The position numbers and the translations under genes are program-made. This document shows positions 8,175-16,904 of a stretch of DNA of 64,000 nucleotides, one piece after another (position 1 is the first letter of the stretch; the number at the start of each line of letters is the position of its first letter). The notes under the pieces were generated by a model. It made no database searches. It saw only the letters and a program-made list of their open reading frames with translations, and had not been told where the DNA came from. The stretch covers positions 2,855,001 through 2,919,000 of the forward strand of contig NZ_CP012700.1 of the NCBI RefSeq assembly GCF_001307295.1, written 5' to 3'. This DNA comes from Sphingopyxis macrogoltabida (GTDB lineage Bacteria > Pseudomonadota > Alphaproteobacteria > Sphingomonadales > Sphingomonadaceae).

Positions 8175-8264
8175 CGTCATCCCGGGCTTGACCCGGGACC
8201 CGCCTTTCTTCTTTCGACCCCGGATCAACGAAAAGGCAGGCCCCGGGTCAAGCCCGGGGTGACG
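8175..8264. repeat. Intergenic inverted repeat (GGCTTGACCCGGG variant)
   Basis: Left arm CGTCATCCCGGGCTTGACCC and right arm GGGTCAAGCCCGGGGTGACG enclose a roughly 45-nt centre. It is a sequence variant of the GGACTTGATCCGGG family seen elsewhere in the window, with compensating changes in both arms. Between the RNA candidate and the DUF3617 genes nothing else is recognisable. Confidence 0.75.
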
Positions 8265-8328
8265 GATGGTTTACGCCAGCGTCGCGTTTCCGCCGTCACC
8301 AGCCCCGCCGTTCCGCCTACATCCCCAC

Positions 8329-8361
8329 AAAAAAGAGCGCGCGACCATCGGCCGCGCGCTC
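8329..8361 (-). terminator. Rho-independent terminator after the DUF3617 pair
   Basis: GAGCGCGCG (8335-8343) pairs with CGCGCGCTC (8353-8361) over a 9-nt loop. On the minus strand the stem is followed by six T. It lies about 30 bp past the stop of the second DUF3617 gene and closes that transcript. Confidence 0.9.
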
Positions 8362-8390
8362 TTTCGGGTATTGCCCGGATCCTGGGCGTG

Positions 8391-8933
8391 TCAGGCCTTG
8401 CAGGGACCGACGTTGGTGCTGGTCACCTGCATCTGCATTTCCATCTGGCCGCCGGCCGGAGCGGGCCCCTTGGATGTGACGAGCACGTCGGTCTTCTTGG
8501 CCGCCATCGTGCCGTTCATCGCGAGTTCGACCTTCTGGCCGTTCGAGGTACAGGTGCCGGCGACGTCGACCGTGCTGCCGCCGATCTCTTTCTTCGACCA
8601 GGTGCAGCCTTCGCCGAAGCCCTTCGACAGCGCGTCGGCGGGGTTTTCCTGATCGACCTGTTCCTGCGTCACGCACTGTTCGGTGCCGCTGGCCGATGCG
8701 AACTGCTTCGCCATCTGGTCCTTCATATTGTCGGGCACGCCCGGCATGTCGAATTTGACCAGCTTGATGTCGGTCTTCCAGTTGCCGGCTTCGCGCTTGA
8801 CCGGAGCGGACGACGATGCGGTGCTGGCGCCGCTGGCCTTTTCCGCGCCGGCGTCGGCCGAATTGTCCGACTTGCCGCAGCCGGCGACCGCGAGCGATGC
8901 GCCGAGCAGCGCCACCGTAATAAACTTTTTCAT
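8391..8933 (-). CDS. DUF3617 lipoprotein (paralogue 1)
   Basis: This 180-residue protein has a lipoprotein signal (ALLGASLAVAGCGKS, lipobox VAGC), an Ala/Ser-rich linker, then a DUF3617 domain beginning [19 protein letters not shown], with Cys residues in EQCVT, EGCTW, GTCTS and GPCKA likely forming disulfides. The family's function is unknown; members are secreted or envelope proteins. It is a close paralogue of the gene immediately upstream (shared [16 protein letters not shown] core and Cys pattern), so the pair arose by tandem duplication. It carries an extra 20-residue linker that its neighbour lacks. Confidence 0.8.
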   Translation of the reverse strand: MKKFITVALLGASLAVAGCGKSDNSADAGAEKASGASTASSSAPVKREAGNWKTDIKLVKFDMPGVPDNMKDQMAKQFASASGTEQCVTQEQVDQENPADALSKGFGEGCTWSKKEIGGSTVDVAGTCTSNGQKVELAMNGTMAAKKTDVLVTSKGPAPAGGQMEMQMQVTSTNVGPCKA

Positions 8934-9060
8934 GAGTTCCTCCTCCTGTCAGGCAAGGCAAAAACCCCTTCGGCGCCAAATGGTTGCTTGAATTCCAGCG
9001 CCAAAACGACAAAGGGCGCCAGCCTTGGCCGACGCCCCGCTTGTCATACCGAAGACCGGA

Positions 9061-9579
9061 TCAGGTCGCCGAGGCGCCGGCCGGCTTGCACGGACCGGTG
9101 TGGACGCTCGTCATCTGCAGCACCATTTCCATGTCGCCGCCGGTGGGGACCTTGCCCTTGGTGGTGATCGTCACGTCGTTCTTCTTCGCTTCGATCGTGC
9201 CGTTCATCGCCATGTCGACGGTTTGGCCATTGGCCTTACAGGTGCCCGCGACGTCGATCTTGCCGCCGCCGACTTCCTTCTTCGACCAGGTGCATTCGCC
9301 GCCGTTGCCGGGTCCCTTGGCGAGTTCGGCCGCGATGTCTTCCTTATCGACCTGTTCCTGCGTGAAGCACTGGTCCATGCCGCTGGCACCTTCCATCATC
9401 TGCTTCATGCCCGCCTTCATTTCCTCGGGCATGCCGGGAACGTCGAACTTCACCAGCTTGATATCGGTTTTCCAGTTGCCCGCTTCGCGCTTCACCGTGC
9501 CGCCGGCGTTTTCGCTCTTGCCGCAGCCCGACACCGCCAATGCGACACCGAGGGCCGCAATCGTCATAATCTGTTTCAT
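9061..9579 (-). CDS. DUF3617 lipoprotein (paralogue 2)
   Basis: This 172-residue protein starts with the lipoprotein signal [21 protein letters not shown] and continues with the DUF3617 core [19 protein letters not shown] and the same Cys spacing as its neighbour (DQCFT, GECTW, GTCKA, GPCKP). The ATG at 9579 has AGGAGAC upstream; a longer frame reaching 9687 lacks such support. It is first of the two tandem copies and divergent from uvrB. A central Met-rich stretch ([14 protein letters not shown]) distinguishes it from the downstream copy. Confidence 0.8.
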   Translation of the reverse strand: MKQIMTIAALGVALAVSGCGKSENAGGTVKREAGNWKTDIKLVKFDVPGMPEEMKAGMKQMMEGASGMDQCFTQEQVDKEDIAAELAKGPGNGGECTWSKKEVGGGKIDVAGTCKANGQTVDMAMNGTIEAKKNDVTITTKGKVPTGGDMEMVLQMTSVHTGPCKPAGASAT

Positions 9580-9665
9580 ACCCTGTCTCCTGTGACTCGC
9601 TTGCCGCGCTCTCTTGTGATGGATTGCGATTGTGGACCCGCACCATCGATACCATATTGGCGTTG

Positions 9666-11852
9666 ATGGCAATTCAGATTCGTACATCGCTCGATGAAAT
9701 CGATACGGCCGCGGACTATGTCCCGCACCGCCCTGCCCGCCCCGACAAGGTCGAAGGCGGCAAAAGATTCGAACTGGTCAGCGACTATGAGCCGGCGGGC
9801 GACCAGCCGACCGCGATCCGCGAACTGGTGTCGACCGCCCTCGACGGTGAGCGCGATCAGGTGCTGCTCGGCGTCACCGGCTCGGGCAAGACCTTCACCA
9901 TGGCCAAGGTCATCGAGGAATTGCAGCGCCCGGCGCTGATCCTCGCCCCGAACAAGATCCTCGCGGCGCAGCTCTATGGCGAGTTCAAGAGCTTCTTTCC
10001 GAACAATGCGGTCGAATATTTCGTCAGCTATTACGACTATTACCAGCCCGAGGCCTATGTGCCGCGCTCGGACACCTATATCGAGAAGGAAAGCTCGGTA
10101 AACGAAGCGATCGACCGGATGCGCCATTCGGCGACGCGCGCGCTGCTCGAACGCGACGACGTGATCATCGTCGCGTCGGTGTCGTGCCTCTACGGCATCG
10201 GGTCGGTCGAGACTTACTCGGCGATGATCTTCGACCTCAAAAAGGGTCAGGTCGCCGACAATCGCGAGATCATCCGCAAGCTCGTCGCGCTCCAGTACAA
10301 GCGCAACGATCAGGCCTTTGCGCGCGGCAATTTCCGCGTGCGCGGCGACAGCCTCGAAATCTTCCCCTCGCACTACGAGGACATGGCGTGGCGCGTCAGC
10401 TTCTTCGGCGACGAGATCGAGGAGATCACCGAATTCGATCCGCTGACCGGCAAGAAGATCGCCAGCCTCAACTATGTCCGCATCTATGCGAACAGCCACT
10501 ATGTCACCCCGGGGCCGACGCTCAAACAGGCGACCGAGGCGATCCGCCACGAGCTTGCCGAGCGCCTCAAGGAACTCGAGGCCGAGGGCCGGCTGCTCGA
10601 GGCACAGCGGCTCGAACAGCGCACCAATTTCGACCTCGAAATGATCGCCGCGACGGGCAGCTGCGCGGGGATCGAGAATTACAGCCGCTTCCTGACCGGC
10701 CGCCTGCCCGGCGAGCCGCCGCCGACTTTGTTCGAATATCTCCCCGACAACGCCCTGCTGTTCGTCGACGAGAGCCACCAGACGATCCCGCAGATCGGCG
10801 CGATGTCGAAGGGCGATCACCGCCGCAAGATCACGCTGGCCGAATATGGCTTCCGCCTGCCGTCGTGCATCGACAACCGGCCGCTGCGTTTTGCAGAATG
10901 GGACGTCATGCGGCCGCAGACGGTCAGCGTCTCGGCGACGCCCGGCACGTGGGAGATGGACCGCACGCAGGGCGTCTTCGCCGAACAGGTGATCCGCCCG
11001 ACGGGGCTCATCGACCCGCCGGTGATCATCCGTCCGGTCGAGGAACAGGTCGACGACCTGATCATGGAGGCCAAGGCGACCGCGGCAAACGGCTATCGCA
11101 CCCTCGTCACGACGCTGACCAAGCGCATGGCCGAAGACCTTACCGAATTCCTCCACGAGGCGGGGCTCAAGGTCCGTTACATGCACTCGGACGTCGAGAC
11201 GCTGGAGCGTATCGAGATCATCCGCGACCTCCGCCTCGGGGTGTTCGACGTGCTCGTCGGGATCAACCTGCTGCGCGAAGGGCTCGATATCCCCGAGTGC
11301 GGACTCGTCGCGATCCTCGATGCCGACAAGGAAGGCTTTCTGCGCAGCGAGACGTCGCTGGTGCAGACGATCGGCCGCGCCGCGCGCAATGTCGACGGGC
11401 GCGTCATCCTCTATGCCGACCGCATCACCGGCAGCATGGAACGCGCGATGCGCGAGACCGACCGCCGCCGCGAAAAGCAGGAGGCCTATAACGCCGAACA
11501 CGGCATCACCCCGACGACGATCAAGCGCAATATCGGCGACATCATCGCGCATGTCGCGTCGAAGGATCAGGTGACGATCGACATCGGCGAGGACAAGCCG
11601 GCGCATATGGTCGGCCACAACCTCCGCGCCTATATCCAGGACCTCGAAAAGAAGATGCGCGACGCCGCCGCCGACCTGGAGTTCGAGGAAGCCGGGCGCC
11701 TGCGTGACGAGATCCGCCGATTGGAAGCCGACGAGCTCGGCCTCCCCGCCGATGAACAGGTCGCCCCGCGCGTCGGCCGCTCGAACGAAGGCAAGCCGGG
11801 GACGCGCAAGGGGCGGTTCGGCAAGCAGAGCAAGACCAAGTGGGGGCGATAG
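9666..11852 (+). CDS. uvrB: Excinuclease ABC subunit B
   Basis: UvrB is the damage-verifying helicase-like subunit of nucleotide excision repair and works with UvrA and UvrC. The 728-residue protein has Walker A GVTGSGKT (residues 69-76), the beta-hairpin region [20 protein letters not shown], the DEAD-type box [18 protein letters not shown], motif VI region [13 protein letters not shown] and a C-terminal UVR domain ([18 protein letters not shown]) for UvrC contact. The ATG giving MAIQIRTS is chosen; a longer frame from 9624 adds 14 unsupported residues. No alphaproteobacterial LexA box (GTTC-N7-GTTC) is visible in the short upstream gap. Confidence 0.98.
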   Translation: MAIQIRTSLDEIDTAADYVPHRPARPDKVEGGKRFELVSDYEPAGDQPTAIRELVSTALDGERDQVLLGVTGSGKTFTMAKVIEELQRPALILAPNKILAAQLYGEFKSFFPNNAVEYFVSYYDYYQPEAYVPRSDTYIEKESSVNEAIDRMRHSATRALLERDDVIIVASVSCLYGIGSVETYSAMIFDLKKGQVADNREIIRKLVALQYKRNDQAFARGNFRVRGDSLEIFPSHYEDMAWRVSFFGDEIEEITEFDPLTGKKIASLNYVRIYANSHYVTPGPTLKQATEAIRHELAERLKELEAEGRLLEAQRLEQRTNFDLEMIAATGSCAGIENYSRFLTGRLPGEPPPTLFEYLPDNALLFVDESHQTIPQIGAMSKGDHRRKITLAEYGFRLPSCIDNRPLRFAEWDVMRPQTVSVSATPGTWEMDRTQGVFAEQVIRPTGLIDPPVIIRPVEEQVDDLIMEAKATAANGYRTLVTTLTKRMAEDLTEFLHEAGLKVRYMHSDVETLERIEIIRDLRLGVFDVLVGINLLREGLDIPECGLVAILDADKEGFLRSETSLVQTIGRAARNVDGRVILYADRITGSMERAMRETDRRREKQEAYNAEHGITPTTIKRNIGDIIAHVASKDQVTIDIGEDKPAHMVGHNLRAYIQDLEKKMRDAAADLEFEEAGRLRDEIRRLEADELGLPADEQVAPRVGRSNEGKPGTRKGRFGKQSKTKWGR

Positions 11853-11870
11853 TCCTCCTTCCTATATCTT

Positions 11871-11946
11871 CGTCACCCCGGACTTGATCCGGGGTGCCGC
11901 TCAGCAACGTCGTCAAGGGGGACCCCGGATCAAGTCCGGGGGGACG
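11871..11946. repeat. Intergenic inverted repeat (GGACTTGATCCGGGG family)
   Basis: CGTCACCCCGGACTTGATCC and its inverted copy (GGATCAAGTCCGGGGGGACG) flank a roughly 30-nt centre. Further copies lie at 24234, 28458, 30363, 41086, 46742, 51681 and 53527. It follows the uvrB stop by about 20 bp and may serve as its terminator. Confidence 0.85.
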
Positions 11947-12048
11947 AGCGTTTGTGCTTCGACAAACGCTTACCCTACGCCGACGAGCGGCCTTGCCGCT
12001 TTCCCTTAGCCTGCTTAGGGTCCGCGCCCTCAACGGGGAGAAATATCC

Positions 12049-13560
12049 ATGAAATCGGGTCTGTCGCTGATCGCCCTGGCGCTTGCCGCCGCCACCCCTG
12101 CCGCCCTGCACGCGCAGGACAAGCCGGACGACAAGGCGAAAGCAGAGAAGCCCGCGGCCGATTACGAGCCGCAGGTACACACGACGAAGCTCAGCGGCAC
12201 GTTCGGCGGCCAGCGCGTCAACTATGCTGCGACGATCGGCGAGACGATCCTCAAGAACAAGGATGGCGTCGCCGAGGCGGCGATCGTCACCACCGCCTAT
12301 GTCAAGGAACCGCGCGACCCAAGCCGCCCGGTGACCTTCCTGTTCAACGGCGGCCCGGGGTCGGGCACCGTCTGGCTGATGATGGGGGCGTTCGGGCCGA
12401 AGCGGGTCGCGATCCCCAGCGACGCACGCGACGACGGCGCCCCGCCTTACCCGATCGTCGACAATCCCGACGCCTTGCTCGACGTCACCGATGTCGTCTT
12501 CATCGACCCGCCGGGCACCGGTTTCTCGCACCTGATCGGCAAGGCGAACCCCGAGGATTATTACGGCGTCACGCAGGATGCGAAGGCGGTCGCCGAAGTG
12601 ATCCGCCGCTGGCTCAATGACAATGGCCGCTGGAACAGCCCCAAGTTCCTCGGCGGCGAAAGCTATGGCACGACGCGCTCGGCCGCGGTCGCGAACCAGT
12701 TGATGAACGAGACGTACAATGACGTCGCGCTCAACGGCATCATCCTGATTTCGACCGTGCTCGACTTCGCCGCAGGCGCCGACACGCCGGGCAACGAGCT
12801 CAGCTATATCACCAACCTGCCCTCGATGGCGGCGACGGCGCAATTCCACGGCAAGGCCGGCGGCGGCGCGTCGGTCGAAGCCTTCGTCGAGGAAGCGCGG
12901 CAATGGGCGATCGGCCCCTATGCCTCGGCGCTGCTCAAGGGCCAGAAATTGCAGGGCGAAGAACGCGCCGCGATCCGCCGCGACCTCGCGCGCTTTACCG
13001 GGCTTTCGGAAACCTATCTCGAAAGCGCCGACCTGCGCGTCACCCCGAATCGCTTCTACAAGGAATTGCTGCGCGATCGCGGGCTGACCGTCGGCCGCCT
13101 CGACAGCCGCTACACCGGCAAGGATTATGACAGTGCCGGCGAGGGGCCCGACAACGACCCCAGCTTCTATGGCATCGACGCGAGCTACACCGCCGCGATC
13201 AACAGCTGGAGCCGCGATACGCTGGGGTTCAAAACGGATCGCGAATATCAATCGATCGGCCGCATCGGCGGTCAGTGGGACTGGCGGATCGGCGGCCGCG
13301 ACAGCAACGCTTACCTCAACGTCGCGCCCTATATCGGGCAGGCGCTGCGCGAGAATTCGGGGCTGCGCGTGTTCGTCGGCCAGGGCTATTATGATTTCGC
13401 GACGCCCTTCTTCGCTGCCGAATATGCGCTGTCACGCACCGGCATCCCGCAGGACCGCGTCGAATATCAATATTATGGCGCGGGCCACATGATGTATATC
13501 CGCGACGAGGACCGCCATAAATTGTCGGCGGACATCCGCGCCTTCATTCGCGGGCGCTGA
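12049..13560 (+). CDS. Secreted S10 family serine carboxypeptidase
   Basis: The 503-residue protein has a Sec signal peptide (about residues 1-22, cleavage after LHA) and a carboxypeptidase Y-type hydrolase domain: FLFNGGPGSG oxyanion region (98-106), nucleophile Ser205 in GGESYG, Asp near 449 in YYDFATP and His near 480 in YGAGHMMY. Such enzymes remove C-terminal residues at acidic pH and are common in sphingomonads and xanthomonads, where they probably serve peptide scavenging in the periplasm. GGGGAG precedes the ATG. It is monocistronic; a 151-bp duplicated repeat follows it. Confidence 0.9.
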   Translation: MKSGLSLIALALAAATPAALHAQDKPDDKAKAEKPAADYEPQVHTTKLSGTFGGQRVNYAATIGETILKNKDGVAEAAIVTTAYVKEPRDPSRPVTFLFNGGPGSGTVWLMMGAFGPKRVAIPSDARDDGAPPYPIVDNPDALLDVTDVVFIDPPGTGFSHLIGKANPEDYYGVTQDAKAVAEVIRRWLNDNGRWNSPKFLGGESYGTTRSAAVANQLMNETYNDVALNGIILISTVLDFAAGADTPGNELSYITNLPSMAATAQFHGKAGGGASVEAFVEEARQWAIGPYASALLKGQKLQGEERAAIRRDLARFTGLSETYLESADLRVTPNRFYKELLRDRGLTVGRLDSRYTGKDYDSAGEGPDNDPSFYGIDASYTAAINSWSRDTLGFKTDREYQSIGRIGGQWDWRIGGRDSNAYLNVAPYIGQALRENSGLRVFVGQGYYDFATPFFAAEYALSRTGIPQDRVEYQYYGAGHMMYIRDEDRHKLSADIRAFIRGR

Positions 13561-13583
13561 CTAACTCCACCATCGTTCGGTTT

Positions 13584-13734
13584 CGGCTGGTTTTTGCCGT
13601 TTGGGCCAACCTTACCCGTTCGCATCGAGCGAAGTCGAGATGCCCCTCAGGCTGGGCGCAAGGCCGACGGGTGTCTCGACTTCGCTCGACACGAACGGAA
13701 ATAACGGACGGTCAGGAATCCACCCCAGAGCCGA
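13584..13734. repeat. 151-bp dispersed repeat, copy 1
   Basis: This block differs from 32207-32357 at only 4 of 151 positions by direct comparison (about 97% identity). Its core is an inverted repeat (CCGTTCGCATCGAGCGAAGT... against ...ACTTCGCTCGACACGAACGG); flanks of about 30 nt on each side are shared as well. Shorter relatives of the core occur at 29509 and 35685. It fills the gap between the S10 peptidase and a convergent membrane-protein gene. Confidence 0.9.
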
Positions 13735-13744
13735 CATCACGATA

Positions 13745-14182
13745 TCAGCGCAGCACGCCCGCCGCCGCCTGCCGCCGCGTATAAACGAACAGCGCGATCA
13801 GGATCGCCCAGATCACCAGCGTGAACACCGCCGGGAAGCTGCCGAACATGCGCGTCAGATCGGCATAGTGCATACCGAACTGGTAGAGGCAACTGATCGC
13901 GAGGCCAACCAGCGACACCGCGAACGCCGTCACCGCATGGCGGCTCCGCGCCAGCAGCAGGATCGAACCAAGCACAGAACCCCAGACGCCGAGAGCCCAG
14001 CCGATATTCGCCCAGACCGGGAAGCTGGCGAACCACGCCTGCTGTTCGGGCGTGAAGCCCGCCAGATAGTCCGCATTCGCCATCTTGGTCATCGTGTAAT
14101 CGAACGCCCCGAAAGCATTCCACAGCAGCGACACGCCCCCGACGACCCACAGGTGCACCGGCGTTTTTCCGACTGTAGTCAT
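13745..14182 (-). CDS. Small four-helix membrane protein, unknown function
   Basis: The 145-residue protein has four predicted membrane helices (around residues 10-25, 52-75, 84-105 and 118-136) with short loops and a basic C-terminus. It resembles uncharacterised proteins common in sphingomonads; I recognise no catalytic motif. The second of two near ATGs is chosen because GGGGAG lies six bases before it. It is 23 bp downstream of a TetR gene and that gene is 11 bp downstream of a DUF4287 gene, so the three look like one operon, perhaps with the membrane protein under TetR control. Confidence 0.65.
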   Translation of the reverse strand: MTTVGKTPVHLWVVGGVSLLWNAFGAFDYTMTKMANADYLAGFTPEQQAWFASFPVWANIGWALGVWGSVLGSILLLARSRHAVTAFAVSLVGLAISCLYQFGMHYADLTRMFGSFPAVFTLVIWAILIALFVYTRRQAAAGVLR

Positions 14183-14205
14183 ATTCATCTCCCCCTCCAG
14201 AAAGA

Positions 14206-14814
14206 TCAGGCGAAGCTATCACGCTTTGCCGCTTGCAGCAATGTGGTGACATAGTCGCGCAATACAGCGATGTTGCGGTCAAAATAGCCGATGTCGCGAT
14301 AGGTGCGCGCCTGCATCACCGCGCCCTCCATCACCGTCAGCACGAACTCGCCGAGCGCATTCGCGTCGCTGCCGGGCGGCAGGCGATGCGCCGCGGCATC
14401 GAAGCAGCCCGCGATCGCCGTCGACCAATTGGTGAAGTTCGCCGCCATCAGCTCGCGCACCACCGGATCGGGCTCGTGAATCTCGAGCGCGAGGCTGCCG
14501 ATCGGGCAGCCATAGGTGCAGTCGGTGACGATCAAATGGGTGCGGTAACCGGCGAGCAGCGCGAAAATCCGGTCGATCGGATCGTCGACGCCCTCCCAGT
14601 TCGGCGCCAGCAGCATCTCGCCGATGCCGTCGCGATACATTTCGAGCACCCCGACGAGAACGTCCTGCTTGCCGGGGAAGAAATGATAGAGGCTACCCGA
14701 ATGGACCTGGCTGCGCGACAATATGTCGGCGATCGAGGTCGAGCCATAGCCCTTCTCCCAGAACAGCTCCATCGCGGTCATCAGGATACGGTGACGGGTA
14801 TCGACGGCGTTCAT
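14206..14814 (-). CDS. TetR/AcrR family transcriptional regulator
   Basis: The 202-residue protein has an N-terminal TetR helix-turn-helix (RILMTAMELFWEKGYGSTSIADILSR..., with SGSLYHFFPGKQDV as recognition-helix region) and a C-terminal all-helical ligand domain with a YGCPIGSLALE segment typical of the TetR_C group found in AcrR-like regulators. The ATG at 14814 is preferred over an upstream TTG. It sits between a DUF4287 gene and a small membrane protein on the same strand and probably regulates this set. The ligand is unknown. Confidence 0.85.
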   Translation of the reverse strand: MNAVDTRHRILMTAMELFWEKGYGSTSIADILSRSQVHSGSLYHFFPGKQDVLVGVLEMYRDGIGEMLLAPNWEGVDDPIDRIFALLAGYRTHLIVTDCTYGCPIGSLALEIHEPDPVVRELMAANFTNWSTAIAGCFDAAAHRLPPGSDANALGEFVLTVMEGAVMQARTYRDIGYFDRNIAVLRDYVTTLLQAAKRDSFA

Positions 14815-14825
14815 CGGCCTGCCCT

Positions 14826-15380
14826 TCAACCGGCCCGGTCATAGGCGGCGCGCAGCCAGTCCGCGACATCGTCGCCCGCCTCCTCGTCCGCCGCAATCCT
14901 GACGCGGTGCGAGACCATCGCATTCCAGCTTCCCGCCGGCTCCAGCCGGCCCGCCGGTTCCACGCCCTTTAGCGCAAGGCCGATATCGAAGCGATCCTTT
15001 GTCGACGGCTGGAGCAGCGCGAACTGTTTCTTGCGGCGCAGGCTGACATAGCCCTTCTTCGGCGCGAACTCGACATCGCCGCCGAAACCCTGCACCAGCC
15101 CGACGAGCCGGTCGTAGAGCGGCCGCCAATGCGCCTTCGTCCCGTCGAATGCCGCTGTGACCAGATCGTCGCCGTCCTGCGACACCGCCGCCGATGCGTT
15201 CGCCGCATGGACAATCATGTTCGCATAGCCGTGCCCCAGCCCGTGCTCGGATTTCAGGTAACTCACCAGCGCCATATGTCCGGCGATCCCGGCGGCGCGC
15301 GCGGTCGCAACCCATTCGTCGAGCCCCTTGCCGGTCTTGGCACGGAGATTCTCGCCCATCTTTTCGAATTCGTCGGCCAT
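14826..15380 (-). CDS. DUF4287/DUF5655 domain protein
   Basis: The 184-residue cytoplasmic protein has an N-terminal DUF4287 helical region (KTGKGLDEWVATARAAG, YLKSEHGLGHGYANMIVH) and a C-terminal DUF5655-type region (VEFAPKKGYVSLRRKKQFALLQPSTKDRFDIGLAL). Such proteins are often annotated as putative DNA/RNA-binding or transport proteins, but no activity is established. The ATG at 15380 has an excellent AAGGAGGTGGCG ribosome site. It heads the putative operon with the TetR regulator. Confidence 0.75.
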   Translation of the reverse strand: MADEFEKMGENLRAKTGKGLDEWVATARAAGIAGHMALVSYLKSEHGLGHGYANMIVHAANASAAVSQDGDDLVTAAFDGTKAHWRPLYDRLVGLVQGFGGDVEFAPKKGYVSLRRKKQFALLQPSTKDRFDIGLALKGVEPAGRLEPAGSWNAMVSHRVRIAADEEAGDDVADWLRAAYDRAG

Positions 15381-15476
15381 CGCCACCTCCTTCGTCCCGA
15401 TAAGTTGATTGAACATTCAACCAAGCAAATTGTCAAGTCCCTTGGCAAGCGCGCCGCGCCGCGCGATAGGCGCGCG

Positions 15477-16175
15477 ATGTGTGTCGTTGCTCTCGCCCGG
15501 CAAGTCCATCGCGATTGGCCGCTGATCCTGATCGGGAACCGCGATGAATTTCACGCGCGTCCCGCCGCGCCGCTCCACGCGTGGGACGACGGCAGCGGGA
15601 TCGTCGCCGGGCGCGACCTGCAGGCGGGCGGTACCTGGCTGGGGGTACACCGGCCAAGCGGACGCGTCGTCGTGGTGACCAATGTCCGCGGCGCGATGCC
15701 CGATCCTGCCAAGGAGTCGCGCGGCGCGCAGGTGACCGATCTGTTGCGCGGCGACGGACGTTTTGCCGATCCGGCGGCCGAAGATCTGCCGCGCTTCAAT
15801 GCCTTCAACCTGTTCGCCGTCGCTGGCGACGCGACGCGGCTGCTCACCAATCGGCCGGTGCCGCTGATCATGCCGCTGGATGTTGGCGTGCATGCGCTCG
15901 CGAACGAACCGGTCGACGCGCCCTGCCCGCGCGCCGAGCGGCTGCGGCTGGCGCTGGAAGAGGTCGCCCGCGAGGGGAGCGATCCCGAAGGCCTGCTCGA
16001 TACGCTGACTGCGGAAGACGACCCGGCACTGTTCCTGCGCGGCGACGTCTATGGCACCCGCGCCTCGACGCTCGTGCTGATCGCGACCGACGGCAGCGTG
16101 CGCATGACCGAACGCCGATATGAAGCGGGCGGCCGCTCCATCGGAACGACCGCCCTCGAATTTCGCATCGGCTGA
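15477..16175 (+). CDS. NRDE (TANGO2-like) family protein
   Basis: The 232-residue protein begins MCVVAL, with Cys2 as the presumed N-terminal nucleophile of the Ntn-like fold, and carries the family signature GNRDEF near residue 20, WLGVHRPSGRVVVVTNVR and NRPVPL. The eukaryotic relative TANGO2 is linked to lipid and haem handling; the bacterial role is unknown. The ATG directly before CVVAL is chosen because the family starts this way; a longer upstream frame is not supported. It converges with infC. Confidence 0.85.
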   Translation: MCVVALARQVHRDWPLILIGNRDEFHARPAAPLHAWDDGSGIVAGRDLQAGGTWLGVHRPSGRVVVVTNVRGAMPDPAKESRGAQVTDLLRGDGRFADPAAEDLPRFNAFNLFAVAGDATRLLTNRPVPLIMPLDVGVHALANEPVDAPCPRAERLRLALEEVAREGSDPEGLLDTLTAEDDPALFLRGDVYGTRASTLVLIATDGSVRMTERRYEAGGRSIGTTALEFRIG

Positions 16176-16187
16176 GCCGAGGAAAGC

Positions 16188-16736
16188 TTATTTCGGCGCC
16201 AGTACCATCAGCATCTGGCGGCCTTCGGTGCGCGGGTGCGCCTCGACCTTCGCGACTTCCGCCGTCATCTCGGCGACGCGCTGGAGCACGTTGAGGCCGA
16301 GCTGGGTGTGGCTCATCTCGCGGCCGCGGAAGCGCATGGTCATCTTGACCTTGTCGCCTTCCTCGAGGAAGTCGAAGACCTTGCGCATCTTCACGTCGAA
16401 ATCATGATCGTCGATATTCGGACGCATCTTGATCTCTTTGATTTCCTGCGTCTTCTGGCTCTTGCGCGCGAGGTTCGCCTTTTTCTGGGCTTCGTATTTG
16501 AACTTGCCCACGTCGAGGAACTTGCACACCGGCGGATCGGCATTCGGGGACACTTCGACAAGGTCCAGACCGACGGAGGCCGCCTGTTCGATCGCTTCGG
16601 CGGTCAGCATGACGCCCAGATTTTCGCCTTCCTCGTCGATCACGCGGACCTTGGGGGAAGCGATGAATTCATTGTATCGCGGGCCATTCTTGGGCGGCAT
16701 TCGGTCCATCGGGCGGCGAGTCATGGGCGGTGGTAT
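16188..16736 (-). CDS. infC: Translation initiation factor IF-3
   Basis: IF-3 binds the 30S subunit, blocks premature 50S joining and checks the start codon and initiator tRNA. The protein has the usual N-domain ([24 protein letters not shown]), linker and C-domain ([38 protein letters not shown]). The only good ribosome site, AGGAG at 16745-16749, is 8 nt before an ATA codon at 16736, whereas the first in-frame ATG (16724) is 20 nt away. A rare non-AUG start, as the AUU of E. coli infC, lets IF-3 repress its own translation. From ATA the product has 182 residues, from ATG 178. The start choice is an inference. Confidence 0.95.
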   Translation of the reverse strand: MPPPMTRRPMDRMPPKNGPRYNEFIASPKVRVIDEEGENLGVMLTAEAIEQAASVGLDLVEVSPNADPPVCKFLDVGKFKYEAQKKANLARKSQKTQEIKEIKMRPNIDDHDFDVKMRKVFDFLEEGDKVKMTMRFRGREMSHTQLGLNVLQRVAEMTAEVAKVEAHPRTEGRQMLMVLAPK

Positions 16737-16904
16737 AGCTGTATCTCCTGGTCGTTGTCGGGGCGCGCGGAATCGGCACGAGGCGCGCGCACTGTCCATA
16801 TAGTGAACGCGCGGCCGTCGTAAAGGCTGCGCCGCAGGGGCGCCCGCCGCTTTTTTACCGCACTGTGGCGACTATGCCACGCCCTGCAAGCGCCCGAACC
16901 CGCG

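Noticed and set aside
7786..8262. Plus-strand frame of 158 residues covering the structured RNA region
   Set aside because: No ribosome site, no recognisable domain, and it runs through both the helices of the RNA candidate and an intergenic inverted repeat.
9580..9665. LexA operator upstream of uvrB
   Set aside because: No GTTC-N7-GTTC or its complement in the gap, so SOS control cannot be claimed.
11542..13251. Very long minus-strand frames opposite uvrB and the S10 peptidase (over 550 residues)
   Set aside because: High-GC genes give long antisense frames through codon bias. The plus-strand products have complete family motifs; the antisense ones have none.
13601..14254. Plus-strand frames beginning MGQPYPFASSEVEMPLRL at 13601 and again at 32224
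   Set aside because: The shared N-terminus is only the translation of the 151-bp non-coding repeat; the frames then run antisense to real genes.
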